Shown in pieces: positions 16,226 through 25,479 of a stretch of DNA of 64,000 nt. The position numbers and the translations under genes are program-made. Origin of the DNA: Nonomuraea rubra (lineage in GTDB: Bacteria > Actinomycetota > Actinomycetes > Streptosporangiales > Streptosporangiaceae); assembly GCF_014207985.1 (NCBI RefSeq), contig NZ_JACHMI010000001.1, positions 3,021,001-3,085,000 of the forward strand. The letters run 5' to 3'. How positions within the stretch are numbered: the first letter of the stretch is position 1; each line of letters begins with the position of its first letter. The notes under the pieces are model-generated. The model made no database searches. It had not been told where the DNA came from and was given only the letters and a program-made list of their open reading frames with translations.

Positions 16226-17170
16226 ATGCATCGTGTCGTCGTCCTGGCGCTGGACGGGGTGTACCCGTTCGAGCTCGGGATCCCGCAGCGGGTGTTCGGC
16301 ACCGCCGACGGCCTGTACGAGGTGGTGACCTGTACGGTCGACGGCCGGCCGGTGCGCACCTCCGCCGACTTCACGATCATGGCGGACCTGGGGCCGGAGG
16401 CCCTGGCCTCGGCCGACACGGTGGTCATCCCTCCGTACACGGTCGCCCACGACACGGCGGAACTCCCCGCCCCGGTGGCCGGCGCGCTCGCGCTGATCCC
16501 GGCCGGCGCGCGCATCGTGTCCATCTGCACCGCCGCCTTCGCCCTCGCCGCCGCCGGCCTGCTCGACGGGCGCCCCGCCACGACCCACTGGGCCCTGGCG
16601 CCCCGCTTCCGCGAGCTGTTCCCGCAGGTGGCGCTGGACGCGGACGTCCTGTTCGTGGACGACGGCGACGTGCTCACCTCGGCGGGCGCGGCCTCCGGCG
16701 TGGACGTGTGCCTGCACCTCGTCCGCAAGGACCACGGCAGCCAGGTGGCCAACCACGTCGCGCGGCGCTGCGTCGTGCCACCGTGGCGGGACGGCGGGCA
16801 GGCGCAGTACATCGAGCAGCCCGTGCCGGAGCCGTCCTCGGCGGGGACGGCGGCCACCCGGGAGTGGGCGCTCACCCGGCTGGACCAGCCGCTGACGCTG
16901 ACCGACCTGGCCAGGCACGCCCGGATGAGCCTGCGGACGTTCGCCCGGCGGTTCCGCGACGAGGTCGGCATGAGCCCGGGGCGGTGGCTGATCCAGCAGC
17001 GGGTGGCGCGGGCGCGGGAGTTGCTGGAAGCCAGCGATCTGCCGGTCGAGGTGATCGCGGGGCGGGTGGGGTTCGGGACGGCGGCGTCGCTCCGGCAGCA
17101 CCTGCACGCCGCGATCGGGGTCTCGCCGCAGTCGTACCGCCACACCTTCCAGGCCGCTGACCGGCGCTGA
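16226..17170 (+). CDS. GlxA-family (DJ-1/PfpI plus AraC) transcriptional regulator
   Basis: A 314-residue regulator. The N-terminal 190 residues form a DJ-1/PfpI-like domain that begins VVVLALDGVYPFELGIP and contains SICTAAFALAAAGLLDG, where the nucleophile elbow cysteine of the fold is visible. The C-terminal 100 residues hold the two AraC helix-turn-helix motifs: LTLTDLARHARMSLRTFARRF and LPVEVIAGRVGFGTAASLRQH. Such proteins sense an unknown ligand and usually activate transcription; some lack enzymatic DJ-1 function. The divergent oxidoreductase is the natural target. Its end is 11 bases from the convergent DNA glycosylase stop. Confidence 0.9.
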   Translation: MHRVVVLALDGVYPFELGIPQRVFGTADGLYEVVTCTVDGRPVRTSADFTIMADLGPEALASADTVVIPPYTVAHDTAELPAPVAGALALIPAGARIVSICTAAFALAAAGLLDGRPATTHWALAPRFRELFPQVALDADVLFVDDGDVLTSAGAASGVDVCLHLVRKDHGSQVANHVARRCVVPPWRDGGQAQYIEQPVPEPSSAGTAATREWALTRLDQPLTLTDLARHARMSLRTFARRFRDEVGMSPGRWLIQQRVARARELLEASDLPVEVIAGRVGFGTAASLRQHLHAAIGVSPQSYRHTFQAADRR

Positions 17171-17181
17171 CCGTCGGCTCC

Positions 17182-17676
17182 TCAGAGGGACGAGCGCAGG
17201 CGGCCCAGCTCCCCGGCGATCGTGGTCACCGTCCAGTGGGCGTTGAGGCCGCTCGGGTTCGGCAGCACCCACACGCGGGCGCCGCCCACCGGCTCCGGTT
17301 GCGGCCCGATGACGGCCTTGGGGCGGGCGAAGGCGGTGCGGTAGGCGGAGATGCCGAGCACGGCCAGCACCTTCGGGCCGGCCGCGGCGACCTTCGCCGC
17401 CAGGGCCTCGGCGCCCGCCACCAGCTCGTCGCGGGTCAGCTCGGAGGCCTTGGCACTGGCCCGGGGCACGATATTGGTGATGCCCAGCCCGTACGAGGGC
17501 AGCAGGTGCTGCTCGGCGGGCGCCAGCAGGCGCGGCGTGAAGCCGGACAGGTGCAGCGCCGGCCAGAAGCGGTTGCCGGGGCGGGCGAAGTGGTGGCCGG
17601 TGGCCTCGGACATGAGGCCGGGGTTGATGCCGCAGAACAGCACGTCGAGCGAGGGGCCGAGAACGTCGTCGAGCAC
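17182..17676 (-). CDS. mug: G/U mismatch-specific DNA glycosylase (Mug/TDG family)
   Basis: A 164-residue enzyme that removes uracil or thymine mispaired with guanine and starts base excision repair. The family motif I is seen as LFCGINPG at 13-20 (with the catalytic asparagine in GINPG), followed by FARPGNRFWPAL, and motif II appears as VLPNPSGLN near residue 137. Length and motif spacing equal the bacterial Mug subgroup. It lies 31 bases downstream of the sugar transporter start side, without a shared operon logic. The ATG start at 17676 gives the complete domain. Confidence 0.92.
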   Translation of the reverse strand: MLDDVLGPSLDVLFCGINPGLMSEATGHHFARPGNRFWPALHLSGFTPRLLAPAEQHLLPSYGLGITNIVPRASAKASELTRDELVAGAEALAAKVAAAGPKVLAVLGISAYRTAFARPKAVIGPQPEPVGGARVWVLPNPSGLNAHWTVTTIAGELGRLRSSL

Positions 17677-17707
17677 GTGCCGGAGGGTAGCCGATGAGGA
17701 GGCGTGA

Positions 17708-19108
17708 TCAGCCCATCTCCTCCAGCTTGCGCCCCTTGGTCTCCCTGACCCACCTGCTCACGAAGAGGAAGGACAGCACCGCGAAGATCGCGTACGCGGC
17801 GTACGTGAGCGGCAGGTTCCACTCCGCCAGGGCCGGGAACGACACCGTGATCAGCCAGTTCGCGATCCACTGCGCCGCGGCCGCGACGCCCAGGGCGGCG
17901 GCGCGGATGCGGTTGGGGAACATCTCGCCGAGCAGCACCCAGACCACCACACCCCAGGACAGCGCGAAGAACAGCACGAACACGTTGGCCGCGACCAGCG
18001 CGATCGCGCCCTGCGGGTCGGGCAGCGAGACGGACTCGCCCTCACCCACGGCGGAGCTGAACGCCCACGCCGCCGTGGCCAGCGAGACCGCCATGCCCGC
18101 CGAGCCGACCAGCAGCAGCGGCCGGCGGCCGAGCTTGTCCACGAGCGAGATCGCGATGAACGTGCCCACGATGTTGATGATCGAGCTGGAGAAGCTGATC
18201 AGCAGGGAGTCGCTCTGGTTGATGCCGACCGACTGCCACAACACGGACGAGTAGTAGAAGATCACGTTGATGCCGACCAACTGCTGGAAGGCCGACAGCA
18301 CGATGCCGATCCACACGATCGGCAGCAGCCCCATCGCCGGGCCGCGCAGGTCCTTCAGCCCGGGCACGCGTTCGGTGCGCAGCACGTGCTGGATCTCCGC
18401 GATGCGGTCGTCGAGGTTCACGTCGTCGCCCTCGATCTCCGCCAGCACCTCGCGGGCCCGCCGGGTACGTCCGGACATGACCAGGTAGCGGGGCGACTCG
18501 GGGATGGTCGAGGCGAACAGCAGGAACAGCAGCGCAGGCACGACGCAGGCGCCGAGCATCCACTGCCACGCCTCCAGCCCCCACAGGATGTTGTTGACGT
18601 CCCCGCCCGCCAGGCGGGCGATCAGGTAGTCGACGAGCTGCGAGACCGCGATGCCGAGCACGATGGCGAGCTGCTGGAAGGAGCCCAGCCGGCCGCGGTA
18701 GGCGGGCGGGGCGACCTCGGCGATGTACGCGGGGCCGAGCACCGACGCCATGCCGATCGCGAAGCCCGCGACGATCCGCCACAGCGCCAGGTCCCAGATC
18801 GCGAACGGCAGCATCTGCCCGATCGAGCTGACCGCGAACAGCAACGCCGCCACCTGCATCGACCGCGTACGACCCCACCGGTCCGCCAGCCCGCCGCCCA
18901 CCCACGCGCCCAGGGCGGAGCCCAGCAGCGCGATGGCCACCACGAAGCCGGTCTCGAACGAGCCCACCTGGAAGTGCTTCTGGATGCCGACCACCGCGCC
19001 GTTGATGACGGAGCTGTCGTACCCGAACAGGAACCCACCGATGGCCGCGGCTGCCGTGATGAAGATGACATGCCCCAGATGCTCATGATGGGTGTATTGC
19101 GTGGCCAT
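17708..19108 (-). CDS. MFS sugar porter (XylE/GalP-like)
   Basis: A 466-residue transporter of the sugar porter family with 12 membrane helices. Signature blocks: FLFGYDSSVINGA in helix 1, GGGLADRWGRTRSM after helix 2, IPESPRYLV after helix 6, the QQLVGIN motif in helix 7 that contacts sugar, DKLGRRPLLL after helix 8, and a C-terminal VRETKGRKLEEM, which matches PETKG. It should import a hexose or pentose with protons. I start at ATG 19108, which has a GGGAGGTG site 8 bases before it; the longer frame to 19156 is not supported. The substrate cannot be told from the sequence. Confidence 0.9.
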   Translation of the reverse strand: MATQYTHHEHLGHVIFITAAAAIGGFLFGYDSSVINGAVVGIQKHFQVGSFETGFVVAIALLGSALGAWVGGGLADRWGRTRSMQVAALLFAVSSIGQMLPFAIWDLALWRIVAGFAIGMASVLGPAYIAEVAPPAYRGRLGSFQQLAIVLGIAVSQLVDYLIARLAGGDVNNILWGLEAWQWMLGACVVPALLFLLFASTIPESPRYLVMSGRTRRAREVLAEIEGDDVNLDDRIAEIQHVLRTERVPGLKDLRGPAMGLLPIVWIGIVLSAFQQLVGINVIFYYSSVLWQSVGINQSDSLLISFSSSIINIVGTFIAISLVDKLGRRPLLLVGSAGMAVSLATAAWAFSSAVGEGESVSLPDPQGAIALVAANVFVLFFALSWGVVVWVLLGEMFPNRIRAAALGVAAAAQWIANWLITVSFPALAEWNLPLTYAAYAIFAVLSFLFVSRWVRETKGRKLEEMG

Positions 19109-19174
19109 GCAGGCACCTCCCCCGAATGGTCGGGGAACTACCCGTCGATCACCCACGTATTCCCAGGTCCGGGC

Positions 19175-21637
19175 TCACAGGCGCGGGTCGACCGGCTCCG
19201 ACTCCAGGGCGAGCACGGCGAAGACGGGCTCGTGCACCCGCCAGCCGGCCTCCCCGTCCGCCAGCCGCGACAGCGCCTCCAGGCCGAGGACGTACTCGCG
19301 CAGCGCCAGCGACCGCTTCTTGCCGAGGAAACGGCGCCGCAGCACGTCCAGCGACTCGGTGTAGTCGGGGCCGTAGATGATGCGCAGGTACTCGCGCCCG
19401 CGCACCTTCACCCCCGGCTGCACCCGGCCGGCCACGTACGACGCGGGCTTGACCACCATGCCCTCGCCCCCGTCCGCCGTCATCGACTCCCACCACGCGG
19501 TCGCCGCGGCCCTGGACTCCGGCGAGTCCAGGGAGACGAAGACGTGCCGGGTCGCGGTGATCAGCGGCGAGTCCAGCAGGGCCAGCGTGGACAGGTGCCA
19601 CGCGTGCGGCTCCAGCGCCGTGGTGCGCCCCTCGCAGGCCAGGATCTGGAACGGCGCCACCCGGATCCCGTCCAGGCCGTCGACCGGCCAGCAGTAACGG
19701 GCATAAGCGTCGCGGAACAGGGCAGCGTTCCCGGAGCGGCGGCGGGTGCGGTCAAGCAGATCGCCCACACCCACCCCGCGCCCGGCCGCCGCCTCCAGCG
19801 CCGCGACCGCCTCCGGCAGCGCGGCGCCGGCGGCCGCGCCGACGGAGGCGTACTGCGACCTGATCAGCTCCCCCGCCTTGGCCGACCAGGGCAGCAGCTC
19901 GCAGTCGAGCACCACCCAGTCGGAGCCGAGCGCGTCCCAGAGCGGCGCGCACGCCTCCCGCAGCCGCTCCACCAGCGGCGCCGTGTCGGCGAAGAACGGC
20001 CGCCCGGTACGGGTGTAGAGCGCGCCCGCGGTGCCGTCGTCCACCCCGAACCTGGCCGCGGCCACCTCCGGCGTCCGGCACAGCACCGCCACGGCCCGCG
20101 AGCCCATGTGCTTCTCCTCGCACACGACCTCGCGCACCCCGGCCGCGGCGAACTCCTCGAACGCCTCGTGCGGGTGCTCCAGATAGCCGTCGAGCCGGGA
20201 CGTCTCCGGCGGCGCCATGGTCGGCGGCAGGTACACCAGCCAGCGCGGGTCCACCGCGAAGCGGCTCATGACCTCCAGCGCGGCGGCGGCGTTCTGCTCC
20301 ATGACCTTGACCCGGGAGCCGAACCTGGTCTCCACGTGCCGGGTGCCGATCACGTCGTTGATGTCCAGCATGCCCGGGTCGCGGCCGCCGGCGGCCGACA
20401 GCGGCTTGGCCGGCTCGTACCAGACCTTCTCCGCCGGGACCTGCACGAGCCGGCGCTCCGGGTAGCGCAGCGCCGTCAGGTGGCCGCCGAACACCACGCC
20501 GGTGTCGAGGCAGATCGTGTTGTTGACCCATTCGGGGTGAAGCGTGGGGGTGTGGCCGTAGACGACCATGGCGCGGCCGCGGTACTCGTCGGCCCACGGG
20601 TAGCGGACCGGCAGGCCGTACTCGTCGGTCTCGCCGGTCGTGTCGCCGTACAGGGCGAACGCGCGCACCCGGCCCGAGGCGCGGCCGTGGTACTCCTCCT
20701 TGAGCCCCGCGTGCGCGACGACGAGCCGGCCGCCGTCCAGCCGGTAGTGGCTGAGCAGGCCGTCCATGAACGTCCTGGCCCGCTCCACGAACTCGGGCGG
20801 CTGCGCGGCGAGCTGGTCGAGCGACTCCTGAAGGCCGTGCGCGACCTTGACCTTGCGGCCGTTGAGCGCGCGCACCAGCTTCTGCTCGTGGTTGCCCGAC
20901 ACGCAGATCGCGGTGCCGGCCTCCACCATGTCCATGACCAGGCGCAGCACGCCCGGCGTGTCGGGGCCGCGGTCCACCAGGTCGCCGACGAACACCGCCG
21001 TACGGCCCTCCGGGTGCCGCAGCCCCTGCCAGCCCAGCTCGCGCAGCAGCGTCTCCAGCTCCGAGCGGCAGCCGTGCACGTCGCCGATGATGTCGAACGG
21101 GCCCGTCAGCTCCGTCTTGTCGGACCACGCCTTCTCGTACGTGATCGTGGCCGCGTCGATCTCCTCCAGGCCGCGCAGCACGTGCACCCGCCTGAAGCCG
21201 TCGGCCGAGATCTTGCCGAGCGAGCGCCGCAGGTCCTTGCGCTGCCTGATCACCACGCCCGGGCCGAAGTCGCGGTCGGGGCGGACGGCGTTGCGCTCGA
21301 TCGCCACCTCCTCCGGCACGTCGAGGACGATCGCGTCGGCCAGCACGTCGTGCCGCTTGGCCAGGTCGAGCAGGCTGCGCCGGGCGGCGTACTGGACGTT
21401 GGTGGCGTCGACCACCGTGAGCAGGCCCCTGGACAGGCGCACGCCGACGATGTGGTGCAGCAGGTCGAACGCCGCCGGGGTGGCCGCCTGGTCGTTCTCG
21501 TCGTCGGAGACCAGGCCGCGGCAGAAGTCGGAGGAGATGACCTGCGTGGGCTTGAAGTGCTTGCGCGCGAACGTGGACTTGCCGCTGCCGGACACGCCGA
21601 CGAGCACCACGAGGGAGAGCTCAGGAACGCTGATCAA
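19175..21637 (-). CDS. pnkp: bacterial polynucleotide kinase-phosphatase Pnkp (RNA repair)
   Basis: An 820-residue three-module RNA repair enzyme. Kinase: Walker A GVSGSGKS at 14-21 and the VVDATN block. Phosphatase (binuclear metallophosphoesterase): GDVHGC at 185-190, GDLVDRG at 218-224, GNHE at 248-251 and VVYGHTP. Ligase-like adenylyltransferase: nucleophile lysine K509 in EEKHMGSR, VLDCELLPW and the C-terminal GEGMVVKP. It heals 5' and 3' ends of broken RNA; the adenylyltransferase seals only with Hen1 or an Rnl partner. The start overlaps the 3' end of hen1 by 17 bases, so both are co-translated as in the classic Pnkp-Hen1 operon. Cytoplasmic. Confidence 0.95.
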   Translation of the reverse strand: MISVPELSLVVLVGVSGSGKSTFARKHFKPTQVISSDFCRGLVSDDENDQAATPAAFDLLHHIVGVRLSRGLLTVVDATNVQYAARRSLLDLAKRHDVLADAIVLDVPEEVAIERNAVRPDRDFGPGVVIRQRKDLRRSLGKISADGFRRVHVLRGLEEIDAATITYEKAWSDKTELTGPFDIIGDVHGCRSELETLLRELGWQGLRHPEGRTAVFVGDLVDRGPDTPGVLRLVMDMVEAGTAICVSGNHEQKLVRALNGRKVKVAHGLQESLDQLAAQPPEFVERARTFMDGLLSHYRLDGGRLVVAHAGLKEEYHGRASGRVRAFALYGDTTGETDEYGLPVRYPWADEYRGRAMVVYGHTPTLHPEWVNNTICLDTGVVFGGHLTALRYPERRLVQVPAEKVWYEPAKPLSAAGGRDPGMLDINDVIGTRHVETRFGSRVKVMEQNAAAALEVMSRFAVDPRWLVYLPPTMAPPETSRLDGYLEHPHEAFEEFAAAGVREVVCEEKHMGSRAVAVLCRTPEVAAARFGVDDGTAGALYTRTGRPFFADTAPLVERLREACAPLWDALGSDWVVLDCELLPWSAKAGELIRSQYASVGAAAGAALPEAVAALEAAAGRGVGVGDLLDRTRRRSGNAALFRDAYARYCWPVDGLDGIRVAPFQILACEGRTTALEPHAWHLSTLALLDSPLITATRHVFVSLDSPESRAAATAWWESMTADGGEGMVVKPASYVAGRVQPGVKVRGREYLRIIYGPDYTESLDVLRRRFLGKKRSLALREYVLGLEALSRLADGEAGWRVHEPVFAVLALESEPVDPRL

Positions 21638-23168
21638 GGGTGAACACTCCCATCTGGGTCGGGGGGCCGACCTCGGGGTCGTCGTCGCCGACCGGGACGA
21701 AGGCGACCTGGTAGCCGTACTGGGCGGCCACCCGGGTGGCCCAGCCGGTGAACTCGGCCCTGGTCCACTCGAAGCGGTGATCGGGGTGGCGCAGGCCGGT
21801 CAGGAACTCGTAGCGGACGTTGTACTCGATGTTGGGGGTGGTGACCAGCACGTGGGCCGGCTTGGCGCGGCCGAACACCACGCGTTCGAGCGCGGCCAGA
21901 CGCGGCGGGTCGACGTGCTCGATCACCTCCATGAGCACCGCGGCGTCGTAGCCGGACAGGCGCTTGTCGGTGTAGGTGAGCGCGCCCTGGAACAGCGTGA
22001 GCCTGGCGCGCTTGGCGTCGGGCATGCGCTCCAGGCGCAGCTTGCGGGCGGCGATGGTGAGCGCCATCGGCGAGACGTCCATGCCGCCGACCCTGGCGAA
22101 CCTGGGCCTGGCCAGCAGCGCGCCGACCAGCTCGCCCTGGCCGCAGCCGAGGTCGATCACGCTGACCGCGCCGAGCTCCTCCAGCTTGGCCAGGATGGCC
22201 TCGCGGCGCAGGACGTTCAGCGGCTTCGACCTGGGCTCGGCCGCCTGCTCCCGGGCAGCGTCCTGGGCCTCGGTCTGGGCGGCGGTCCCCGACTCGGAGG
22301 CTGCCTCGGAGGCTGCCTCGGACTCCGCTTCGGTGGCGGCTTCGGCCTCGGCGGCGGCCGCCTCGTCGGAGGCCGTGACGTCGGCGGGGGCGTCCTCCTC
22401 GACGGCGGGCTCCAGCTCCTCCTCCGTCTCGTCGCCCAGCTCGGCCAGCCGCGCCAGCGCCGTACGGGCGAGGGCCCAGCGCCGGCCCAGGTAACGGCGG
22501 GTGATCAGGCCCCGCTCGGGGTGGCCGCCCAGCCAGCTCTCGCCGGCCCTGATCAGCTTGTCCACCTCGTCGGGCGCGACCCAGTAGTGCTTGCCGTCGT
22601 CGAGGACGGGCAGCAGCACGTACAGGTGGTTGAGCGCCTCGGCCAGGCGGGTGGTGCCGCGCAGGGTGAGCCCGACATATCGGGAGTCGCCCCACTCGGG
22701 GAAGCCCTCGTCCAGCGGCACGGGCCGCGCGTCCACCTCCCACCCGAGCGGCTCGAACAGCCGCCGCGCCAGCTCGGGCCCGCCCCGGCAGGGCAGCGCG
22801 GGCAGCCGCAGCTCCAGCGGCAGCGGCGTGCCGGGCAGCTCGGGCCTGGCCTTGCACCGCCCGGCCCGCGCCGTGCGGAACACGTCGGCCAGCGCCACGG
22901 CCAGCAGCGACGAGGCCGCGTACGGGCGGTCGTTCACGTACTGCGACAGGCTGAAGTCGGGGGAGTTCTTGCCGCGCGACCTGACCAGCGCGATCGGATC
23001 GACCTCGAGCATGAGCGCCGCCGTGCAGCGCTCGTCGCCCGCTTCTGGATAGAACACCGTGGCCGTGCCGAACGACTGGCTGAACTCCTGCACGCGCTCG
23101 GGATGCTTGTGCAGGAGAAAGCCCAGGTCGGTGGCGGGCGTCGCGGTGGTCGTGATCGTCAGCAGCAC
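21621..23168 (-). CDS. hen1: bacterial Hen1, RNA 3'-terminal ribose 2'-O-methyltransferase
   Basis: A 515-residue protein. The N-terminal half (residues 1-240) is the ligase-activating domain that works with Pnkp; the C-terminal half (about 320-515) is the methyltransferase with SAM motif DLGCGQGEL, the metal-binding E414, E417 and H418 in MEVIEHVD, and a later histidine in DHRFEWTR. It methylates the 2'-hydroxyl at the repair junction so that the same ribotoxin cannot cut again. Between the halves lies a 60-residue Ala/Glu-rich linker (about 255-310, EAEAATEAESEAAS). The GTG at 23168 is favoured, because LLTITTTATPATDLGFLLHK is the family's opening; earlier codons give no conserved residues. 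Confidence 0.94.
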   Translation of the reverse strand: MLLTITTTATPATDLGFLLHKHPERVQEFSQSFGTATVFYPEAGDERCTAALMLEVDPIALVRSRGKNSPDFSLSQYVNDRPYAASSLLAVALADVFRTARAGRCKARPELPGTPLPLELRLPALPCRGGPELARRLFEPLGWEVDARPVPLDEGFPEWGDSRYVGLTLRGTTRLAEALNHLYVLLPVLDDGKHYWVAPDEVDKLIRAGESWLGGHPERGLITRRYLGRRWALARTALARLAELGDETEEELEPAVEEDAPADVTASDEAAAAEAEAATEAESEAASEAASESGTAAQTEAQDAAREQAAEPRSKPLNVLRREAILAKLEELGAVSVIDLGCGQGELVGALLARPRFARVGGMDVSPMALTIAARKLRLERMPDAKRARLTLFQGALTYTDKRLSGYDAAVLMEVIEHVDPPRLAALERVVFGRAKPAHVLVTTPNIEYNVRYEFLTGLRHPDHRFEWTRAEFTGWATRVAAQYGYQVAFVPVGDDDPEVGPPTQMGVFTLDQRS

Positions 23169-23247
23169 GCCCCAAGTCTGCCGCAACCCAGCAAAGCGCC
23201 GCCAACCGATTACGTCCGGCAAGCGCTGTAAACCGGGCAATCGGGCA

Positions 23248-24162
23248 CTACACGTGCGGCAGCACCTCGGTGGCGATCAGCTCCAGGTGGTCCAGGTCGC
23301 CGAGGTCGAGGATCTGCAGGTACATCCGCTCGGCCCCGAGCTCGGCGAACTGCCCGATCCTCGCCACGATCTCGTCCGGCGTGCCCGCCAGGCCGGTCTC
23401 GCGCAGCCGGTCGGCGTCCTCGCCGATGGCGGTCGCGCGCCGCTCGACCTCCGCGCGGTCCTTGCCGACCACGGTGGTCTGCGCCGCCGACAGCAGCACG
23501 GTACGCCCGGTCGCCTCGCATGCCTTGCGCACCCGGTCGAACGCCGCCCCGGTGTCGGACGCCGTGTGGAACGGCACGTTGTACTCGTCGGCGTACGTGG
23601 CCGCCAGCCGCGGCGTGCGCCTGGCCCCGAAGCCGCCGATGATCACCGGCGGCCGCGGCCGCTGGGCGGGCTTGGGCAGCGCGGGGGAGTCGGCCAGCCG
23701 GTAGTAGCTGCCCTCGAAGGAGTAGGTGTCCTGCGCGGTCCACAACCCGGTGAGGATCTCCAGCTGCTCCTCGAACCGGCCGAAACGCTCGCCCACCGGC
23801 GGGAACGGGATGCCGTAGGCCGAGTGCTCCCCGTCGTACCACCCCGTGCCGAAGCCCAGCTCAACCCGGCCACCGCTCATCTGGTCCACCTGCGCCACGC
23901 TGATCGCCAGCGGCCCCGGCAGCCGGAACGTGGCCGGCGACACCAGCGTGCCCAGCCTGATCCTGGAGGTCTCCCTGGCCAGGCCGGCAAGCGTGATCCA
24001 CGCGTCGGTCGAGCCCGGGCCCTGGTCGCCGGGGCCGATGCGCTGGTAGTGGTCGGACCGGAAGAAAGCGTCGAAACCCAGCCGTTCGGTGGCCTGGGCG
24101 ACGGCGAGCAGGTCGTCATAGGTCGCGCCCTGCTGGGGCTCGGTGAAGATCCGCAGCTTCAT
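23248..24162 (-). CDS. LLM-class F420-dependent oxidoreductase
   Basis: A 304-residue luciferase-like monooxygenase-fold enzyme. Visible family blocks: LRIFTEPQQGATYDDLL, LGFDAFFRSDHY, RIRLGTLVSPATFRLPGPLA, DQMSGGRVELGFGTGW and VIIGGFGARRTPRLAATYADEYN. The FRSDHY segment and the SGGR..LG.G.GW segment mark the F420-dependent actinobacterial group over FMN luciferases. The substrate is unknown. The start is the ATG at 24162 (MKLRIFTEP); a GTG-like extension to 24180 is weaker. It lies 80 bases upstream of hen1 on the same strand direction but its stop is 79 bases before the hen1 start, so it may have its own promoter. Confidence 0.88.
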   Translation of the reverse strand: MKLRIFTEPQQGATYDDLLAVAQATERLGFDAFFRSDHYQRIGPGDQGPGSTDAWITLAGLARETSRIRLGTLVSPATFRLPGPLAISVAQVDQMSGGRVELGFGTGWYDGEHSAYGIPFPPVGERFGRFEEQLEILTGLWTAQDTYSFEGSYYRLADSPALPKPAQRPRPPVIIGGFGARRTPRLAATYADEYNVPFHTASDTGAAFDRVRKACEATGRTVLLSAAQTTVVGKDRAEVERRATAIGEDADRLRETGLAGTPDEIVARIGQFAELGAERMYLQILDLGDLDHLELIATEVLPHV

Positions 24163-24282
24163 GGTCCACATTATCCGCACACAACGGACGCGAACCGGAA
24201 AAGGCCCGCGCCGCGCCGTACGGGCTTGCTAACGTTCGACCGCCAGAGCCGTACGTAGCCGACCGAACACTCGGGGTGGCCC

Positions 24283-25428
24283 ATGCCTCGGCACCAGAGG
24301 GAGCCCGGCCTGCTCCCGCGCCCGCTCGCCGTTCTCGGAGCGCTCGCGCTCGCCGCCGGCACCGCCGCGGCGGTGCGCCTGCTGCCGGCGGACGCCGCTC
24401 CGCCGCCGCGTCCCCCGGTCGCGCGCTCGCCCGCCACGACGCCGGCGGCGCCCGCCGGTCCGGTGCCCGCCGCGTTCGTGGCGTTCGTGGACACCGCCCG
24501 CGAGCCCACGTTCGACCTGCCCGCGCAGGCCCGCCGCACCGGGGTCCGCCGGTACGCCCTCGGCCACCTCGTCGCGGGCGGCGACGGCTGCTCCCCCAAG
24601 TGGAGCGGCCTCCTGACCTCGGACAGCCCTTCCCCCGCGGGCCGCCCCGATCAGGACGGCACCTCGCCTGCGGGCCGCGCCCGCCTCGTGGACTCGGAAG
24701 GCCCTTCGCCTACCGGGCTCGTGGACGCGGACGGCGCGCTCGCCGCCGGCCGTACGTTCCCGCTCGACCCGGGCAGGAACCCGGTGGCCAACCGGATCGG
24801 CCGGCTCAGGGCGATGGGCGGCGACGCCGCGCCCGTGTTCGGCGGGCCCGGCGGGAAGGAACTGGCCGCCACCTGCACCAGGCCGGGCGGCCTGGCCGCG
24901 GCCTACCGCCGGGTCGTCGGCGCGTTCGACGCCGCCGCCGTGGACTTCGAGGTGCGCGACAGCGACGACCGCGCCGCCGTGCTGCGCCGCGCGCGGGCCA
25001 TCCGCGCCGTCCAGCGCGAACGGCGGCTGCGGGTCAGCTTCACGCTGCCGCTGCGGCGCGACGGCCTGGCCCCCGGCGACGCCGCGATGTTGCGCGCCAC
25101 CCGCGAGGCGGGCGCCGAGATCGAGACCGTCAACCTGCTGGCCGACGTCGAACCGCGCGGCACCAGGGGCGCGCGCCTGGGCCTGGTGGCGGCGGCCGTA
25201 CGGGCGGCGGCGGAGCAGATCGCGCCGGCCCAGGGGCTGGCGGACCCCGGCCAGGTGTGGCGGCGCATCGCGCTGACGCCGGTGCTGGCCGACGCGGGCG
25301 ACCTGACCGAGCGCGACGCCCGCACGCTGACCGAGTACGCCACCCGCCACGGCCTGGCCTGGCTCTCGCTGCGCGGAGTCACCCCAAAGCCGGACGTCTC
25401 ACGAATTCTTTGGCGAACTCCGCCCTGA
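24283..25428 (+). CDS. exported GH18-like (chitinase-fold) protein
   Basis: A 381-residue protein with an N-terminal hydrophobic segment (LAVLGALALAAGTAAAVRLL, residues 15-34) that serves as signal or anchor, then a Pro/Ala-rich linker. The body resembles actinobacterial GH18 chitinase-like proteins: VPAAFVAFVDTAREPTFDL at the start of the barrel and FDAAAVDFEVRD, in which D216, D221 and E223 stand at the DxxDxDxE positions; the middle D is missing, but the general acid E223 is kept. Residues 109-165 hold an insertion made of imperfect repeats (SPAGR, SPTGLVDADG). Chitin or peptidoglycan glycan hydrolysis is possible, yet a lost motif residue leaves catalysis uncertain. Confidence 0.7.
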   Translation: MPRHQREPGLLPRPLAVLGALALAAGTAAAVRLLPADAAPPPRPPVARSPATTPAAPAGPVPAAFVAFVDTAREPTFDLPAQARRTGVRRYALGHLVAGGDGCSPKWSGLLTSDSPSPAGRPDQDGTSPAGRARLVDSEGPSPTGLVDADGALAAGRTFPLDPGRNPVANRIGRLRAMGGDAAPVFGGPGGKELAATCTRPGGLAAAYRRVVGAFDAAAVDFEVRDSDDRAAVLRRARAIRAVQRERRLRVSFTLPLRRDGLAPGDAAMLRATREAGAEIETVNLLADVEPRGTRGARLGLVAAAVRAAAEQIAPAQGLADPGQVWRRIALTPVLADAGDLTERDARTLTEYATRHGLAWLSLRGVTPKPDVSRILWRTPP

Positions 25429-25479
25429 AGATAGGATTTCGCCGACAGGGGAGCACAGAGCCGGCAGGGGGAGGGCGTG

